39,708 bases of DNA, taken from positions 1 through 39,708 of the forward strand of contig NZ_BHGL01000013.1 of NCBI RefSeq assembly GCF_003864975.1, written 5' to 3'. Below are positions 19,757-27,910 of the stretch, piece after piece. This DNA comes from Sulfuriferula thiophila. Lineage in GTDB: Bacteria > Pseudomonadota > Gammaproteobacteria > Burkholderiales > Sulfuriferulaceae. Made by a program: the position numbers and the translations under genes. The notes beneath the pieces are model-generated. The model was not told where the DNA came from and did not search any database. It saw only the letters and a program-made list of their open reading frames with translations. Each line of letters begins with the position of its first letter. Position 1 is the first letter of the stretch.

Positions 19757-21016
19757 ATGAAAAAATTAATCGTATTGATCGCCTCATTATTCGCGGCACC
19801 CGTGTATGCGGACAGCTACCTGAGTCCGCCTGATTTGCCGCCGCTGGCGGCGGTGTCTGCCGCGTTGAATAACACTCCTACGGTACGTGCAGCCACAGCG
19901 AATCTGGGGGTCGAATCCGCGAATCGTGACCGGTTACGAGCTGGTGGTTACGAAACCAGTATTCGCCTCAATACCCAGCAGCGGCACACGCTGGTGCCGG
20001 ACAATAAATATAACGAATGGGACGTCAGTCTGGAGCGGGCGCTGCGCTTACCCAACAAGGCGCGCATTGATAATCAGTTAGGCGAGCAGGGCATGGTGCA
20101 GGCGCGCTTTATTGTGGGCGATGCATTGCATGAGTCCGGGCGCATGTTGCTCACCAGATGGTTTAACTGGTTGCGTGAGTATTATCAGAACCGGCAGTGG
20201 CAGGCACAGGTCGAGGGCATGAACGAGCAGTTGCGCATTGTGCAGAAACGCGTCAAAGCCGGCGATGCGGCCAGGCTTGATCAGTTGCAGGTTGAGGCGG
20301 CGCTGTCGCAGGTCCAGGCGCAGTTGGCCGAATCGGGTTTGCGGCTGGCGATGGCACGTAACGAACTCAGTAGCCGTTACCCTGCGATCAGCATTCCGGC
20401 TAACCCGGTCTTGCCACAACCCGAGCCGGTGACCGACGGGCTGGAGGTGTGGCAGCAGCGTACCATGACGCATAACCACGAGCTGGCGATAGCTCATGGC
20501 GAGACCGAGCGCTATGGCCTGATGTTGTCACGTAGTGCTGCGGATCGCATCCCTGATCCGAGTGTGGGGCTGCGCTTTGCTGACGAACGTGGCGGTGAAG
20601 AGAAAGTGGTGGGCGTCAGCCTCACCATTCCGCTGCCGGGCGGCGGACGCAAGGCCAGTCAGCAGATGGCGGCGGCGAATCAGCTGGTGGCCACCGAGCG
20701 TGAGCTGGGTGTGCGTACCAAGATACAGACCGAGACTGCGAATACCTGGCTAGCCACTCAGTCTGCCTATACCGCCTGGCAAGCCAGTGAAACCGCCAGT
20801 ACCGCGATGCGGCGCCATGCTGATTTGATGGCGCGTGCTTATCAATTGGGTGAAAGTGGCCTCACCGACGTGCTCAATGCACGGCGACTGGCGCAGGAGG
20901 CTGAGTTGAATGCGATCAGCAGCCGGTTGGCGGCTGCACAAGCCCGTTATCGCCTGCTGCTGGATACCCACGCGTTGTGGCCGATTGATGCAGATGAAGA
21001 CGAGGCGGCAAAGTAG
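19757..21016 (+). CDS. TolC-family outer-membrane factor (CzcC-like)
   Basis: This 419-residue protein is the outer-membrane/periplasmic channel of the RND complex. It has a signal peptide at 1-18 (cleavage after VYA), no lipobox cysteine, and the two long coiled-coil repeats of the family (about 100-200 and 300-410, for example TDVLNARRLAQEAELNAISS). The start abuts the pump stop with no gap, and AGGAGG (19746-19751) lies inside the end of the pump gene. Gene order is therefore adaptor-pump-channel, rather than the usual channel-adaptor-pump of czcCBA. Confidence 0.9.
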   Translation: MKKLIVLIASLFAAPVYADSYLSPPDLPPLAAVSAALNNTPTVRAATANLGVESANRDRLRAGGYETSIRLNTQQRHTLVPDNKYNEWDVSLERALRLPNKARIDNQLGEQGMVQARFIVGDALHESGRMLLTRWFNWLREYYQNRQWQAQVEGMNEQLRIVQKRVKAGDAARLDQLQVEAALSQVQAQLAESGLRLAMARNELSSRYPAISIPANPVLPQPEPVTDGLEVWQQRTMTHNHELAIAHGETERYGLMLSRSAADRIPDPSVGLRFADERGGEEKVVGVSLTIPLPGGGRKASQQMAAANQLVATERELGVRTKIQTETANTWLATQSAYTAWQASETASTAMRRHADLMARAYQLGESGLTDVLNARRLAQEAELNAISSRLAAAQARYRLLLDTHALWPIDADEDEAAK

Positions 21017-21037
21017 TCAGGGTTAGTCTCAAGCTGT

Positions 21038-21089
21038 AAAAAGGGGGCAATTCATCGACATTAACACCAAACGATGACTTGCCCCTTTT
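21038..21089. terminator. Bidirectional terminator between convergent operons
   Basis: AAAAAGGGGGCAA (21038-21050) pairs with TTGCCCCTTTT (21079-21089) with one bulged G, enclosing a second stem TCATCG/CGATGA. A-tract and T-tract flank the stem, so it can terminate both the RND operon (+) and the transglutaminase operon (-). Confidence 0.8.
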
Positions 21090-21094
21090 CATAT

Positions 21095-21946
21095 TTACGT
21101 CAGCAGATTGACTTGTACGTTCACCCGCAATGATGCTGTTACAGTACTCGCTCCTATAAAGCTGCCCGCGACAGGGGGTACTGCTTCTGGGTCACGCGCA
21201 ACTGCGACCGCAATATGCTGATTGCCGGTTACTACGCCGGAAGTCGGGTCGAAGCCCTTCCAGCCGGTACCGGGCAGGTATATTTCTGCCCAGGCATGGG
21301 TGGTGGCATTACCTGCTTCGGTCGCCGGGGCATGCAGATACCCGCTGACAAAGCGGCCAGCTAATCCAAGGTTACGACAGGCCTCGATGAACAGCGTCGC
21401 GTAATCACGGCAGGACCCGCTGCGTTGGGCCAGTGTTTGCGCGGGTGTCTGAACGCCCGCTTCTTCTCGGCTTTGGTAACGAAACTGGTTGCTAATGGCC
21501 TGATTCAGCTTTACCAGCAAGGCAAAGGTATCCCCTCCGAGCCCTAGCTGTTTCAGCCATGCATTAATAATCGGTTGTTCATTAATGAAAATTGGCTGTT
21601 GAAAAGCGGCAAGTACAACTTGCTCTCCTTCCGCATAAATGAAAGGGAAGTTGACAGCATAATCTTCGAGCAGGAAGTCAAAAGGTGCCTGGCCATAATG
21701 CTGGATAATAACTTCACTGGCGATGATCAGTTTGTTTGAAGGCGCCTGAAAATTTACGATTGCCAGCGAGTTATCAAATACATCACGACGCCATTTAATC
21801 GTATAGGCAGGCGAAATTTCCAGTTTGGATGTCTCGATGCGCACGTCATGCCCTTCGCGTGGGCGTAACAACAGCCTGTGCGGGTTTAGCGTCACATGGG
21901 TTGGGAAAAGATATTCAGTCAGATGTTTAATACGTAATCTCTGCAT
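21095..21946 (-). CDS. Transglutaminase-like family protein, second gene of a pair
   Basis: This 283-residue cytoplasmic protein has the bacterial transglutaminase N-terminal beta domain (RIKHLTEYLF, NPHRLLLRPREGHD) followed by the papain-like core. The triad is C179 in RSGSCRDYATL, H217 in TTHAWAEIYLPG and D233 in GFDPTSG. Relatives are predicted cysteine peptidases or amide-bond transferases, often in clusters with ATP-grasp and alpha-E proteins, which are absent here. The frame opens 37 codons further upstream inside the preceding gene. The ATG at 21946, four bases after that gene's stop, matches the family start and indicates coupling. Confidence 0.85.
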   Translation of the reverse strand: MQRLRIKHLTEYLFPTHVTLNPHRLLLRPREGHDVRIETSKLEISPAYTIKWRRDVFDNSLAIVNFQAPSNKLIIASEVIIQHYGQAPFDFLLEDYAVNFPFIYAEGEQVVLAAFQQPIFINEQPIINAWLKQLGLGGDTFALLVKLNQAISNQFRYQSREEAGVQTPAQTLAQRSGSCRDYATLFIEACRNLGLAGRFVSGYLHAPATEAGNATTHAWAEIYLPGTGWKGFDPTSGVVTGNQHIAVAVARDPEAVPPVAGSFIGASTVTASLRVNVQVNLLT

Positions 21947-21950
21947 TATT

Positions 21951-22748
21951 TTAATCCGGTGCTGTGGCCAGCATCTCGACGCGAACCGACATTTCGCGTG
22001 GAGGCAGGGCTGGGCCAAACTGGTTGAATATGGCCACATCGGCGGCGTCGCGTCCATAGGCTACGGTAACGCGGCCACCTTTTGGATAGGGCTGGGTAGC
22101 ATCAAAGGTATACCAGCGACCACCTACGTAAGCTTCAAACCAGGCATGAAAATCCATGGGCACCAGCTCATGCAGATAACCGACAACCATGCGAGCCGGA
22201 ATACACAGGCCGCGGCATAGTGCTATGCCCAGATGCGCCAGGTCACGGCATACGCCTTCGCGCTGCTGATTGACCTCTACGGCAGATAACTGATATTGAT
22301 TGGCGTCAGAGTTGAAGCGGATATGTTCGCGTATCCACGATGTTATTGCCGCGACTTGATCATAGCCTGGCGCGAGTCCAGCCACGATTTCCTGACCAAG
22401 GTCAATGAATCGGTCTGATTCGCAATAGCGTGAAGGCAAGAGATAGGTAAGTACCGAATCAGGTAAATTCTGCACATCCTCGAAAGGTGCACCCGGTTGT
22501 ACGCTGATGGTGTCTGCGGTGAGAATATCGGCTGACGTGCGTATCGAAAATTCGCCCGGTGGCGCGACCAGGCGTTGGCAAAGATTGCCGTAATTGTCCG
22601 TGTATTCAACAGCCAGCACACTGGGTTTGAACGTATAGGATTCACGAGCCACCCATTGCTGAGTTCCGCTACGGGGACGCAACATGAGGATAAACGGCGT
22701 CGCTATACTTACGTCAAAGGTAATGTCACATCCGGTACGCAGCCACAT
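21951..22748 (-). CDS. Transglutaminase-like family protein, first gene of a pair
   Basis: This 265-residue protein is a paralogue of the next gene in the operon. It has a beta-sandwich-like N-terminal half ([19 protein letters not shown]) and a transglutaminase core with C167 in [13 protein letters not shown]201 in [10 protein letters not shown] and D216 in WYTFDAT. The DAEADVAIFN-like region near the end ([14 protein letters not shown]) is typical of this subfamily. It starts at an ATG with AAGGA eight bases upstream. No signal peptide is present. Having two active-looking copies side by side suggests either a heteromeric enzyme or two related substrates. Confidence 0.85.
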   Translation of the reverse strand: MWLRTGCDITFDVSIATPFILMLRPRSGTQQWVARESYTFKPSVLAVEYTDNYGNLCQRLVAPPGEFSIRTSADILTADTISVQPGAPFEDVQNLPDSVLTYLLPSRYCESDRFIDLGQEIVAGLAPGYDQVAAITSWIREHIRFNSDANQYQLSAVEVNQQREGVCRDLAHLGIALCRGLCIPARMVVGYLHELVPMDFHAWFEAYVGGRWYTFDATQPYPKGGRVTVAYGRDAADVAIFNQFGPALPPREMSVRVEMLATAPD

Positions 22749-22862
22749 AGCGGTTTTCCTTTGGGTTACCCGTGCATAGCGCTCGCATCGGGATTAGATA
22801 CCGTCATGGTAGTGTACTCCGCAGGGTGGCTATCTCCAAAGCATTGCGGCCAAATTGCAGCG

Positions 22863-23462
22863 TTATGCTGTTTTTCTGAAAATCGCAGCGTAATGATACG
22901 GCGGCAATTCGACCAGTGCTTCCAGTACAAAGCCCGCTGGCTCTACAGTTTGTTGCGTCTGTGCGACAGACATGCGCAGCTCGGTGCGCGGGCCGCGCGG
23001 TTGACCGAGTACTGGTGTCGTTTCTCGCGGCAGCGGATGCCAGTTGATAATAGTGAAATGGCCAGCGGGTTGCAGGGATGCGGCAATCTCGCGTGTCAGC
23101 GCCAGCTTGTCCGGCACGCCGTGGAAGGTGTTGGCGATCAGTACATAGTCGGCTGGCTGTGTAATCAACTGGCTCAGTGCCATCGCATCACCCTGTAGCC
23201 AGTCGCAGTTCGGCATGTCAGCACACGTGGCTTGTGCCTGCGTCAGCATTGCCGGGTCCAGATCAAAGCCGATGACCCGTCCCGAATCAATCTGGCGTGC
23301 AATAGCCTGGGTGAAATAGCCGTCGCCGCAACCCAGATCGACTACTGTCATGCCTGCGGTGATGCGCAAGGCCTGAATGACGCTATCCGGATCAGGCCAT
23401 AAGGCGTGCCACCAGTCCTGGTCTGGCATGACGGTGGCGGGAAAGAATGCTTGCTGGGTCAT
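22863..23462 (-). CDS. Class I SAM-dependent methyltransferase
   Basis: This 199-residue enzyme has a Rossmann-type methyltransferase core. Motif I is VVDLGCGDGYF (40-50), the ribose-binding acid is in GFDLDPAMLTQA, motif II is near DWLQGDAMAL, and VLIANTFHGVP follows. The substrate is unknown. The FDLDPAML and NWHPLP segments are reminiscent of arsenite- and UbiE-like small methyltransferases, but the cysteines needed for arsenite methylation are not evident. It lies 114 bases upstream of the transglutaminase pair on the same strand. Confidence 0.82.
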   Translation of the reverse strand: MTQQAFFPATVMPDQDWWHALWPDPDSVIQALRITAGMTVVDLGCGDGYFTQAIARQIDSGRVIGFDLDPAMLTQAQATCADMPNCDWLQGDAMALSQLITQPADYVLIANTFHGVPDKLALTREIAASLQPAGHFTIINWHPLPRETTPVLGQPRGPRTELRMSVAQTQQTVEPAGFVLEALVELPPYHYAAIFRKTA

Positions 23463-23590
23463 GGTTATTATCGTGAGTTAGTCAGTGGGCGCGTAAAGAG
23501 AGCATCATCTTGGTTATCCTGAAGTGAATTGGGCGACACTCATCATTCTGTACGCAACGCGCAGTTTGTCCGGGTTGCTCTGTGGTATCT

Positions 23591-23623
23591 GATTCAGCAG
23601 GGCTAATATGGCACTGCTGAATC
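23591..23623 (-). terminator. Ten-base-pair hairpin after the YajG-type gene
   Basis: GATTCAGCAG (23591-23600) and CTGCTGAATC (23614-23623) form a perfect 10-bp stem with a 13-base loop, starting 11 bases after the lipoprotein stop. No U-tract follows, so intrinsic termination would be weak. Confidence 0.45.
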
Positions 23624-23634
23624 ATGTCGGTAAC

Positions 23635-24246
23635 TTATTTGGTGCCTGATGATGCCACTAGCGCGGTCAGGAATGCCTGATCATCAAACAGTATTTTCAT
23701 GCCATTTTCCAGCGCACGGTTGAGTGCAATCCGGGCATTATTGCCGGTGGCGAGTTGGGTGTTAGGTTCAATCCCTTGCGCAACAATCTGTTTGGCATAG
23801 AGTAGCTGACCATCTTTAGATTTAACCGTCACCGCCATATTCAGATCCGCGACTGCATCGCCAGAGAAAAAGCCCGTTTTATGATCGTTATAAAACCGGG
23901 TCAGGTCGGCTGAGATTTTAACCAGTGCCATGTCCGAGCTTAGCTGAAAGCCGCGCGCCTGCAATTCTTTTTCTATGGCCTTGCGCACGGTAACCGCTAC
24001 GTCTTCAGTTGCGGTAATCGGCGCCATCTCCATGCCGTAACCATTCTTTTTGCTGCTGACCTTGGTCTTGTCGGTGCGCTGGTCGGCTACCTGTACATTC
24101 ACCGCAACCTTGTCTGCCCCGGCAATCTTGGCTACGCCAGCTTGCTGGGTGTAGTTCAGTTCAATTTGTTCTGTGGTGAGTGCACAGCCGGACAGGCTGG
24201 CAAGTGCTACGCAGCAGGTGAGAGCAAGTATTTTTTTATTCATCAT
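23635..24246 (-). CDS. YajG-family lipoprotein
   Basis: This 203-residue lipoprotein has a lipobox LSGC with the lipidated cysteine at residue 21. The mature part begins with TTEQIELNYTQQ and contains VNVQVADQRTDKTKVSSKKNGYGMEMAPI, the pattern of YajG (PF03923). The role of YajG is unknown to me beyond an envelope location. The frame opens 18 codons earlier. I chose the first of two adjacent ATGs (24246) because TCGGGGA stands eight bases before it; the next codon (24243) is equally possible. Absence of Asp at +2 of the mature protein (C-A) suggests outer-membrane sorting by Lol. Confidence 0.8.
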   Translation of the reverse strand: MMNKKILALTCCVALASLSGCALTTEQIELNYTQQAGVAKIAGADKVAVNVQVADQRTDKTKVSSKKNGYGMEMAPITATEDVAVTVRKAIEKELQARGFQLSSDMALVKISADLTRFYNDHKTGFFSGDAVADLNMAVTVKSKDGQLLYAKQIVAQGIEPNTQLATGNNARIALNRALENGMKILFDDQAFLTALVASSGTK

Positions 24247-24401
24247 TAAATTCATCCCCGAGGTAATAATCCAGTCAGTTAAGTGTTGCCGGATAAGCAT
24301 AACTGCCTATTTGTCGGGCTGCAATAGCCACCCTCAGAGTGGTGTTTCTATGTGGGCAAACGTTCTGGTTGCCCACGTTGGATTGATATCAGGCGTAATG
24401 T

Positions 24402-25022
24402 TTAAATATATAAGCAAACATCTGCCCTGGCTGCCGAGGGCAGGAAGCTTGCCGCACCTACCCATTCGGCCACTTCCGGCACAAAATCGGCTTTATCGTA
24501 GCCGAATAAATCCACCGTCATCTGGCACGCAACCAATTTTACATCGGCTTCAATACAGGCTGAGCGCAGCTCGGCAATGCTGGCGACACCTTTCTGTTTT
24601 AAAGTGCTGTTGAACATGGATTTTGCCATCATCTCAAATCCCGGTACGTTGCCCATGATGGCATTCGGGATTTTCCAGTCTATGCTACGGAACCAGTCAG
24701 GGCCTATGGGCATTTTCATCGGCATGGCCGGGTTTCCTAGCGGGGATACGCCAAGCTGCAAGTCTTTCTTCAATAACTCCAGGCCATAGAAGCTGAAAAA
24801 GATAGACACATCCCAGCCCAGCGCTGAAGCTGTTGAGGCCAGTATAAAGGGCGGGTAGGCCCAATCCAGCGTGCCCTTGGTGGCAATCAGCGCCATGCTG
24901 CTGGTTTTGGTCTCAGCGCGCGCCTGGGTTTCTTTTGCAAACTCCTCCTGAAACCACTGATTAAATCGTTCTCTCTCGGAATTTTCTGTTTCGTCCACAA
25001 CCGCTAATGATGTTCTGTTCAT
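24402..25022 (-). CDS. dsrE2: DsrE2-type membrane-associated sulfur-relay protein
   Basis: This 206-residue protein has a charged N-terminal extension of about 42 residues and then the DsrE/DsrF/DrsH-like core (ALIATKGTLDWAYPPFILAS). It shows the DsrE2 hallmarks SPLGNPAMPMKMP, IMGNVPGFE and LVACQMTVDLFGYD. Cysteines C156 and C166 lie in the expected persulfide-carrying region. DsrE2 proteins occur with TusA and rhodanese in sulfur oxidisers and are thought to carry sulfane sulfur at the membrane. Here neither partner is adjacent. The gene is divergent from a LysR gene, and its ATG has AAAGG upstream. Confidence 0.85.
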   Translation of the reverse strand: MNRTSLAVVDETENSERERFNQWFQEEFAKETQARAETKTSSMALIATKGTLDWAYPPFILASTASALGWDVSIFFSFYGLELLKKDLQLGVSPLGNPAMPMKMPIGPDWFRSIDWKIPNAIMGNVPGFEMMAKSMFNSTLKQKGVASIAELRSACIEADVKLVACQMTVDLFGYDKADFVPEVAEWVGAASFLPSAARADVCLYI

Positions 25023-25120
25023 AAATATGCGCCTTTCAAATTGAGTTGTGCCTAAGCTGCAAGCGCTTTATTGGCTGAAACACCATCATCTACTATTCGC
25101 ATAAATTTGATAATTGCTTC

Positions 25121-25126
25121 TATAAT
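25121..25126 (+). promoter_or_regulatory. -10 element of the LysR gene
   Basis: A perfect TATAAT lies 30 bases before the ATG at 25156; no good -35 is visible. It overlaps the alternative TTG start at 25126, which argues for the ATG. The 133-base divergent gap with dsrE2 is the expected binding site of the regulator. Confidence 0.45.
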
Positions 25127-25155
25127 TGATTCACTTTCTCCATTTTGTTGAATAT

Positions 25156-26070
25156 ATGCTAGTTGAAAATATTACTGATCTGGTGATTTTCGTTGCGGTT
25201 GTTAAAGCAGGCAGTCTTTCTGCTGCGGGACGAGAGCTGGGTTTTTCAAGTGCCGTTGTCAGCAAACGATTGCAGCGTCTGGAAGAGCAGCTGGGGGTGC
25301 GGCTGCTGAACCGTTCTACCAGAAAGCTGTGCATCACTGAAGACGGATTGCGTTATCACGATTATTGCGTGCGGGTACTGGCCGAGCTTGATGAGGCAGA
25401 AACGCTGATAACGAGCGGGCATAGCGAGCCCAAAGGCACTTTGCGCGTAACCGTGCCTGCCGCATTCGGACGCCTGCATGTGGCGCCATTGGTTCCCGAG
25501 TTTCTCCGGCGCTATCCGGAGTTGCGTTTGTCGTTACATTTATCCGATAGTAGGGTCGACATTATTGAGGAGGGATACGATGTCGCTGTCCGTATAGGCG
25601 ACATGAAAGATTCCAATCTGGTAACAAGGCACTTAGGCATAGATCGCCGAAAAGTGGTTGCCACACCGTCCTATCTGAGCAAATTTGGCAATCCTGAAAC
25701 CCCGGATGATCTTGTTCATCATAATGTGCTGCTATTCGCCAATCCTGCCCCGCTGGATCACTGGCAATTCACCGATCCGGCAGGCAGGCGCGCCAGTGTC
25801 AAAGTTGCGGGCAATTTTGAAACGAACAACTGCGATGCATTGCGGGCTGCTATATATGCTGATGCAGGGATCGCATTGCGTCCCGTCTGGGATGTCTGGC
25901 AAGACATTCAGGCCGGAACGCTGCAGGTGCTGCTCCCCGAGTACACACATCCATCCGTTAATATACAGGCGGTGTACCCAAGCCGGCGGCATTTACCGCA
26001 AAAAGTAAGGGTGTTTATTGATTTGCTATGTGAGTCTTTTGGCGATACACCTTATTGGGATGTGATTTGA
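25156..26070 (+). CDS. LysR-family transcriptional regulator
   Basis: This 304-residue DNA-binding regulator has a winged helix-turn-helix at about 5-62 (ITDLVIFVAVVKAGSLSAAG, then VVSKRLQRLEEQLGVRLLNR). A linker and a periplasmic-binding-protein-like effector domain follow at about 88-295. The sequence around ALRAAIYADAGIALRPVWDV and the CrgA-like layout are usual. It is divergent from dsrE2, so control of dsrE2 is likely; the effector is unknown. A TTG ten codons upstream would extend the frame but falls on the -10 element. Confidence 0.9.
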   Translation: MLVENITDLVIFVAVVKAGSLSAAGRELGFSSAVVSKRLQRLEEQLGVRLLNRSTRKLCITEDGLRYHDYCVRVLAELDEAETLITSGHSEPKGTLRVTVPAAFGRLHVAPLVPEFLRRYPELRLSLHLSDSRVDIIEEGYDVAVRIGDMKDSNLVTRHLGIDRRKVVATPSYLSKFGNPETPDDLVHHNVLLFANPAPLDHWQFTDPAGRRASVKVAGNFETNNCDALRAAIYADAGIALRPVWDVWQDIQAGTLQVLLPEYTHPSVNIQAVYPSRRHLPQKVRVFIDLLCESFGDTPYWDVI

Positions 26071-26112
26071 GCTGAGCAGGGTGAAAATGCATGGAACTGG
26101 CCAAATTAGCGC

Positions 26113-26130
26113 ACACAGGCTGGTCTGTGT
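26113..26130 (+). terminator. Small hairpin after the LysR gene
   Basis: ACACAG (26113-26118) and CTGTGT (26125-26130) form a six-base-pair stem with a six-base loop, about 43 bases past the stop and followed by TTAG. It is a weak terminator at best. Confidence 0.35.
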
Positions 26131-26143
26131 TTAGATAGGCAAT

Positions 26144-26216
26144 AGCTATGGATTTCATGTAAAAATCAATTGGTAGATGCGGTTTTTGCGAACTACAGTT
26201 AAAAAAGTGTTATTCC
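26144..26216 (+). repeat. Direct repeat, copy A
   Basis: This segment is similar to 31007-31081. The core 26161-26195 matches 31025-31059 at 33 of 35 bases, the only differences being TT for CC. Weaker similarity extends to both sides with single-base indels. In copy A the matching reading frame gives KNQLVDAVFANYS and a stop, but it is closed upstream, so this copy does not encode a full protein. It lies between the LysR and opgD stops. Confidence 0.75.
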
Positions 26217-26302
26217 GAGTCGGGTTCGTGCAGTTAGCTTTACGAATTCGCGGGCAGCGTGTTGTATATCGTTTACTTGACACAACGTCGTGTAGTCGGT
26301 GT

Positions 26303-27910
26303 TTAGCTACCCGGGTGGATTTGTGGTGGCGTCCACTGATATAGCCAAGTCTCGCTCAATGCCTGGCCATCCAGGCTCAAATACATCCGCAGGTTAATCG
26401 GGGTAGTGGCGTCATCCTCCGGGCGCAAATCAAACATTGCGCGCATACCGTTCACTGGCGTCAGGGGGCGCACGGAGGTGATTTCGACAGTGCCCCGCGA
26501 CGTGGTAATGATCGCGTCGACTTTGCTGGCTTTGCTCAACATGGCGAGGTTGCCGCCGGTAAAGTCGACGACGAAACGCCAGGAAAAATATTGGCGTTTT
26601 TGGCCGATTATGCCGCCCAGGCCGGTACGGGTAGCAATAACCTTGGCCAGCGACGAAGTCACTGGTGGCTGGTCACCCCAGTACAGACGGTAGGCAAATA
26701 GCAGCTCTTGTCCAGGTTGTGGCGGGGTGGCGGGATTCCAGAATGCGACGATGTTATCGGCGGTTTCGTCCGGGGTGGATATCTCGACGAGTTGTATCGA
26801 GCCTGGGCCCCAGTTTGAGCGCGGTTCAACCCACAGACTGGGGCGGCGCTCGTAATATACTCCATCGTCCTGATAATGATTGAATTTGCGGTCGCGCTGG
26901 AGCAAACCAAAGCCACGCGGGCTATCGTCAAGATAGGCGTTGAAACGCAGGGTTGCAGGGTTTGTGAGTGGGCGCCAGATCCATTCTCCATTCCCGCGCC
27001 ATATTGCCAGGCCGTCAGAGTCGTGGATTTCCGGGCGCCAGTCGTTGTGGAGGCGATTGTCGTTTTCGCCATAGAGAAACATACTGGTGAGCGGAGCAAT
27101 GCCCAGACGCTCAATAGTTTTACGTGGATATATCGCTGCATCGACATCCATTATCTGCCGTGCCGCAGGCTGGATAACGAAACGATAGGCACCCGCGATA
27201 CTGGTAGAGTCCAGTAGTGCATATACGGTCAGTTGATCAGATTCAGGTTGGGGACGTTCAAACCAGAAAGCGGTGAAACGCGGGAATTCTTCAGGTCGTT
27301 CCATGCCGCAATCGACTGCCAGTCCGCGTGCAGACAGACCGTACTGCATTTCTTCACCGACTGCACGGAAATAGCTGGCCCCAAGAAAGGCGGTAATGTC
27401 GTGCTGGAAATCAGTATGATAAAACAGCTGAAAGCCGGCAAAACCAAGGTCGGCTGGCAATTGTGCATCTTGCAACCCGCTTTTTCCATAATCAAACATA
27501 CTGGGGTCGTATGTGATTTCATGAGCCAGTCCGTTGTTCACTTCATACATTCGTACTGGCGTTTTGAAAAACAAGCCCATGTGAAAAAAACGCGCTTCAA
27601 AGCGCAATTTCTGTTTTGCCCATAGCGCATGATCTTGTCGATAACGAATAGCCTGATACTGATCCCAATCCAGCTGCTGTATACGCTTGGGCAGCAATTC
27701 GCTGGGAGGATGATAAGGTTGGGATGCAAGTGTGCGTGCTTGCCCCTTGAGCCAGGCATAATCAAAGGCTTGCTGTTTGTCGTCCGATTGCGGAAGATTG
27801 CGCGCAACAGCGTTCCGACTCAGCATCGGAGTGGCTGCGAAGCCCAGGAGGGCAAGTGTTTTAAGAAAATCTCGACGATGCTTAATTGGCACAGGCTGTT
27901 CCCTTCCCAT
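26303..27910 (-). CDS. opgD: Glucan biosynthesis protein D (OpgD/MdoD)
   Basis: OpgD shapes osmoregulated periplasmic glucans made by OpgH. The 535-residue product has a twin-arginine signal (R12-R13-DFLK, hydrophobic run, NAVARN), which separates OpgD from Sec-exported OpgG. It also has the family body (FFHMGLFFKTPVRMYEVN, GASYFRAVG, QYGLSARGLAVDCG) and the C-terminal LSETWLYQW. The ATG overlaps the end of opgH by 29 bases. A GTG at 27892, with AAGGGA seven bases before it, may be the real start and would still keep the whole Tat signal. No opgG is present beside it. Confidence 0.9.
   Translation of the reverse strand: MGREQPVPIKHRRDFLKTLALLGFAATPMLSRNAVARNLPQSDDKQQAFDYAWLKGQARTLASQPYHPPSELLPKRIQQLDWDQYQAIRYRQDHALWAKQKLRFEARFFHMGLFFKTPVRMYEVNNGLAHEITYDPSMFDYGKSGLQDAQLPADLGFAGFQLFYHTDFQHDITAFLGASYFRAVGEEMQYGLSARGLAVDCGMERPEEFPRFTAFWFERPQPESDQLTVYALLDSTSIAGAYRFVIQPAARQIMDVDAAIYPRKTIERLGIAPLTSMFLYGENDNRLHNDWRPEIHDSDGLAIWRGNGEWIWRPLTNPATLRFNAYLDDSPRGFGLLQRDRKFNHYQDDGVYYERRPSLWVEPRSNWGPGSIQLVEISTPDETADNIVAFWNPATPPQPGQELLFAYRLYWGDQPPVTSSLAKVIATRTGLGGIIGQKRQYFSWRFVVDFTGGNLAMLSKASKVDAIITTSRGTVEITSVRPLTPVNGMRAMFDLRPEDDATTPINLRMYLSLDGQALSETWLYQWTPPQIHPGS

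Noticed and set aside
25126-25155. TTG start extending the LysR protein by ten residues
   Set aside because: The TTG overlaps a perfect TATAAT, and the family normally starts just before ITDLVIF.
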